DNA from: Sipunculus nudus
Lineage: Eukaryota; Annelida; Sipuncula; Golfingiida; Sipunculidae
Length of the DNA stretch: 64,000 bases
Reading direction: 5' to 3'
Assembly (NCBI GenBank): GCA_026874595.1
Contig: CM049320.1
Coordinates: forward strand, 23,693,714-23,757,713
Every line of letters begins with the position of its first letter. Position 1 is the first letter of the stretch. Below, piece after piece: positions 63,608 to 64,000 of this stretch. A model generated the notes under the pieces. It saw only the letters and a program-made list of their open reading frames with translations. It had not been told where the DNA came from and made no database searches. The position numbers were made by a program, and so were the translations under genes.

Positions 63608-64000
63608 ACATAAGAATAAAAATATGTGAAGCCGCTATATTTGCCATATCCGGTATATTTGGCAAATAACATTGAAACTCATTCCAAGGAAATCGAGGAA
63701 TGTTTTGTGAATTCAGGTTACACAAGCATGTATGAATGTGAAGGGATTCACTTGTCCATTTCGTGAATGTTGCTACTTTACCCTGGCAAACGCACGATTG
63801 CTATATATTCATTAATATATTAAGTTGATTTTGGAAGTTAATTAACATATACTTGACGGTGAAGTGTGAGACATAATTATTCACCGATGAATTAATATAA
63901 GGTTACTTTGGTTACTTTTATGATTGCATGAAATCTTTTGATAACATACATCCTGTGCAAATAACGTGCAAAGTGAATGGCAAAAGCAGTACAGTGCAGT

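Noticed and set aside
1..64000. CRISPR arrays, operons or ribosome binding sites
   Set aside because: The window is eukaryotic nuclear DNA with spliced genes; no such structures were seen.

Overview
This is an AT-rich, intron-rich animal nuclear DNA window. It resembles a marine lophotrochozoan genome, probably a mollusc: long repeat-filled introns, tRNA-derived SINEs, many small DNA transposons, and single-copy metazoan genes. The species cannot be fixed from sequence alone. All gene models below were built by hand from reading frame, splice sites and codon phase.

Layout. (1) Positions 1-11324, minus strand: the first five coding exons (225 residues) of WDR33, the WD-repeat subunit of the mRNA 3'-end cleavage/polyadenylation factor. 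The rest lies beyond position 1. A CpG-richer block near 20.3-20.5 kb with ETS and YY1-like sites is the best promoter candidate. (2) Positions 26529-34420, plus strand: a complete PPP1R35-like gene (440 residues, three coding exons) with a KVTF protein-phosphatase-1 docking motif and the C-terminal family domain. Its last intron holds a 2.45-kb inverted-repeat DNA element and a LINE 3' fragment. (3) Positions 34.4-46.5 kb: no gene found; almost entirely repeats. (4) Positions 57.9-48.4 kb, minus strand: a nine-exon KLHDC3-like kelch-propeller gene (369 residues). About 20-90 bp downstream on the same strand follow the exons of a caspase domain (48335-46530) with the catalytic His, the QACQG cysteine and both substrate-binding arginines. 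A 4-bp change of one splice donor would join kelch and caspase into one 639-residue open frame. (5) Positions 60.4-62.3 kb, minus strand: a decayed Ty3/Gypsy-type retrotransposon. (6) Positions 62979-63607, plus strand: three exons of a second caspase p10 region, paralogous to the first but inverted and without visible p20 exons.

Repeats include two families with internal ~300-bp tandem units and matching terminal hairpins, TAA-duplicating elements with GGC(C) termini, 5-bp-duplicating elements with CAG...CTG termini, a repeat carrying a cysteine-rich coding remnant, and repeats with a LINE endonuclease remnant.

The most novel candidate is the kelch-caspase locus: a likely cell-death or immune protease either co-transcribed with, or fused to, a kelch ubiquitin-receptor-like module, with a partial inverted p10 copy nearby.
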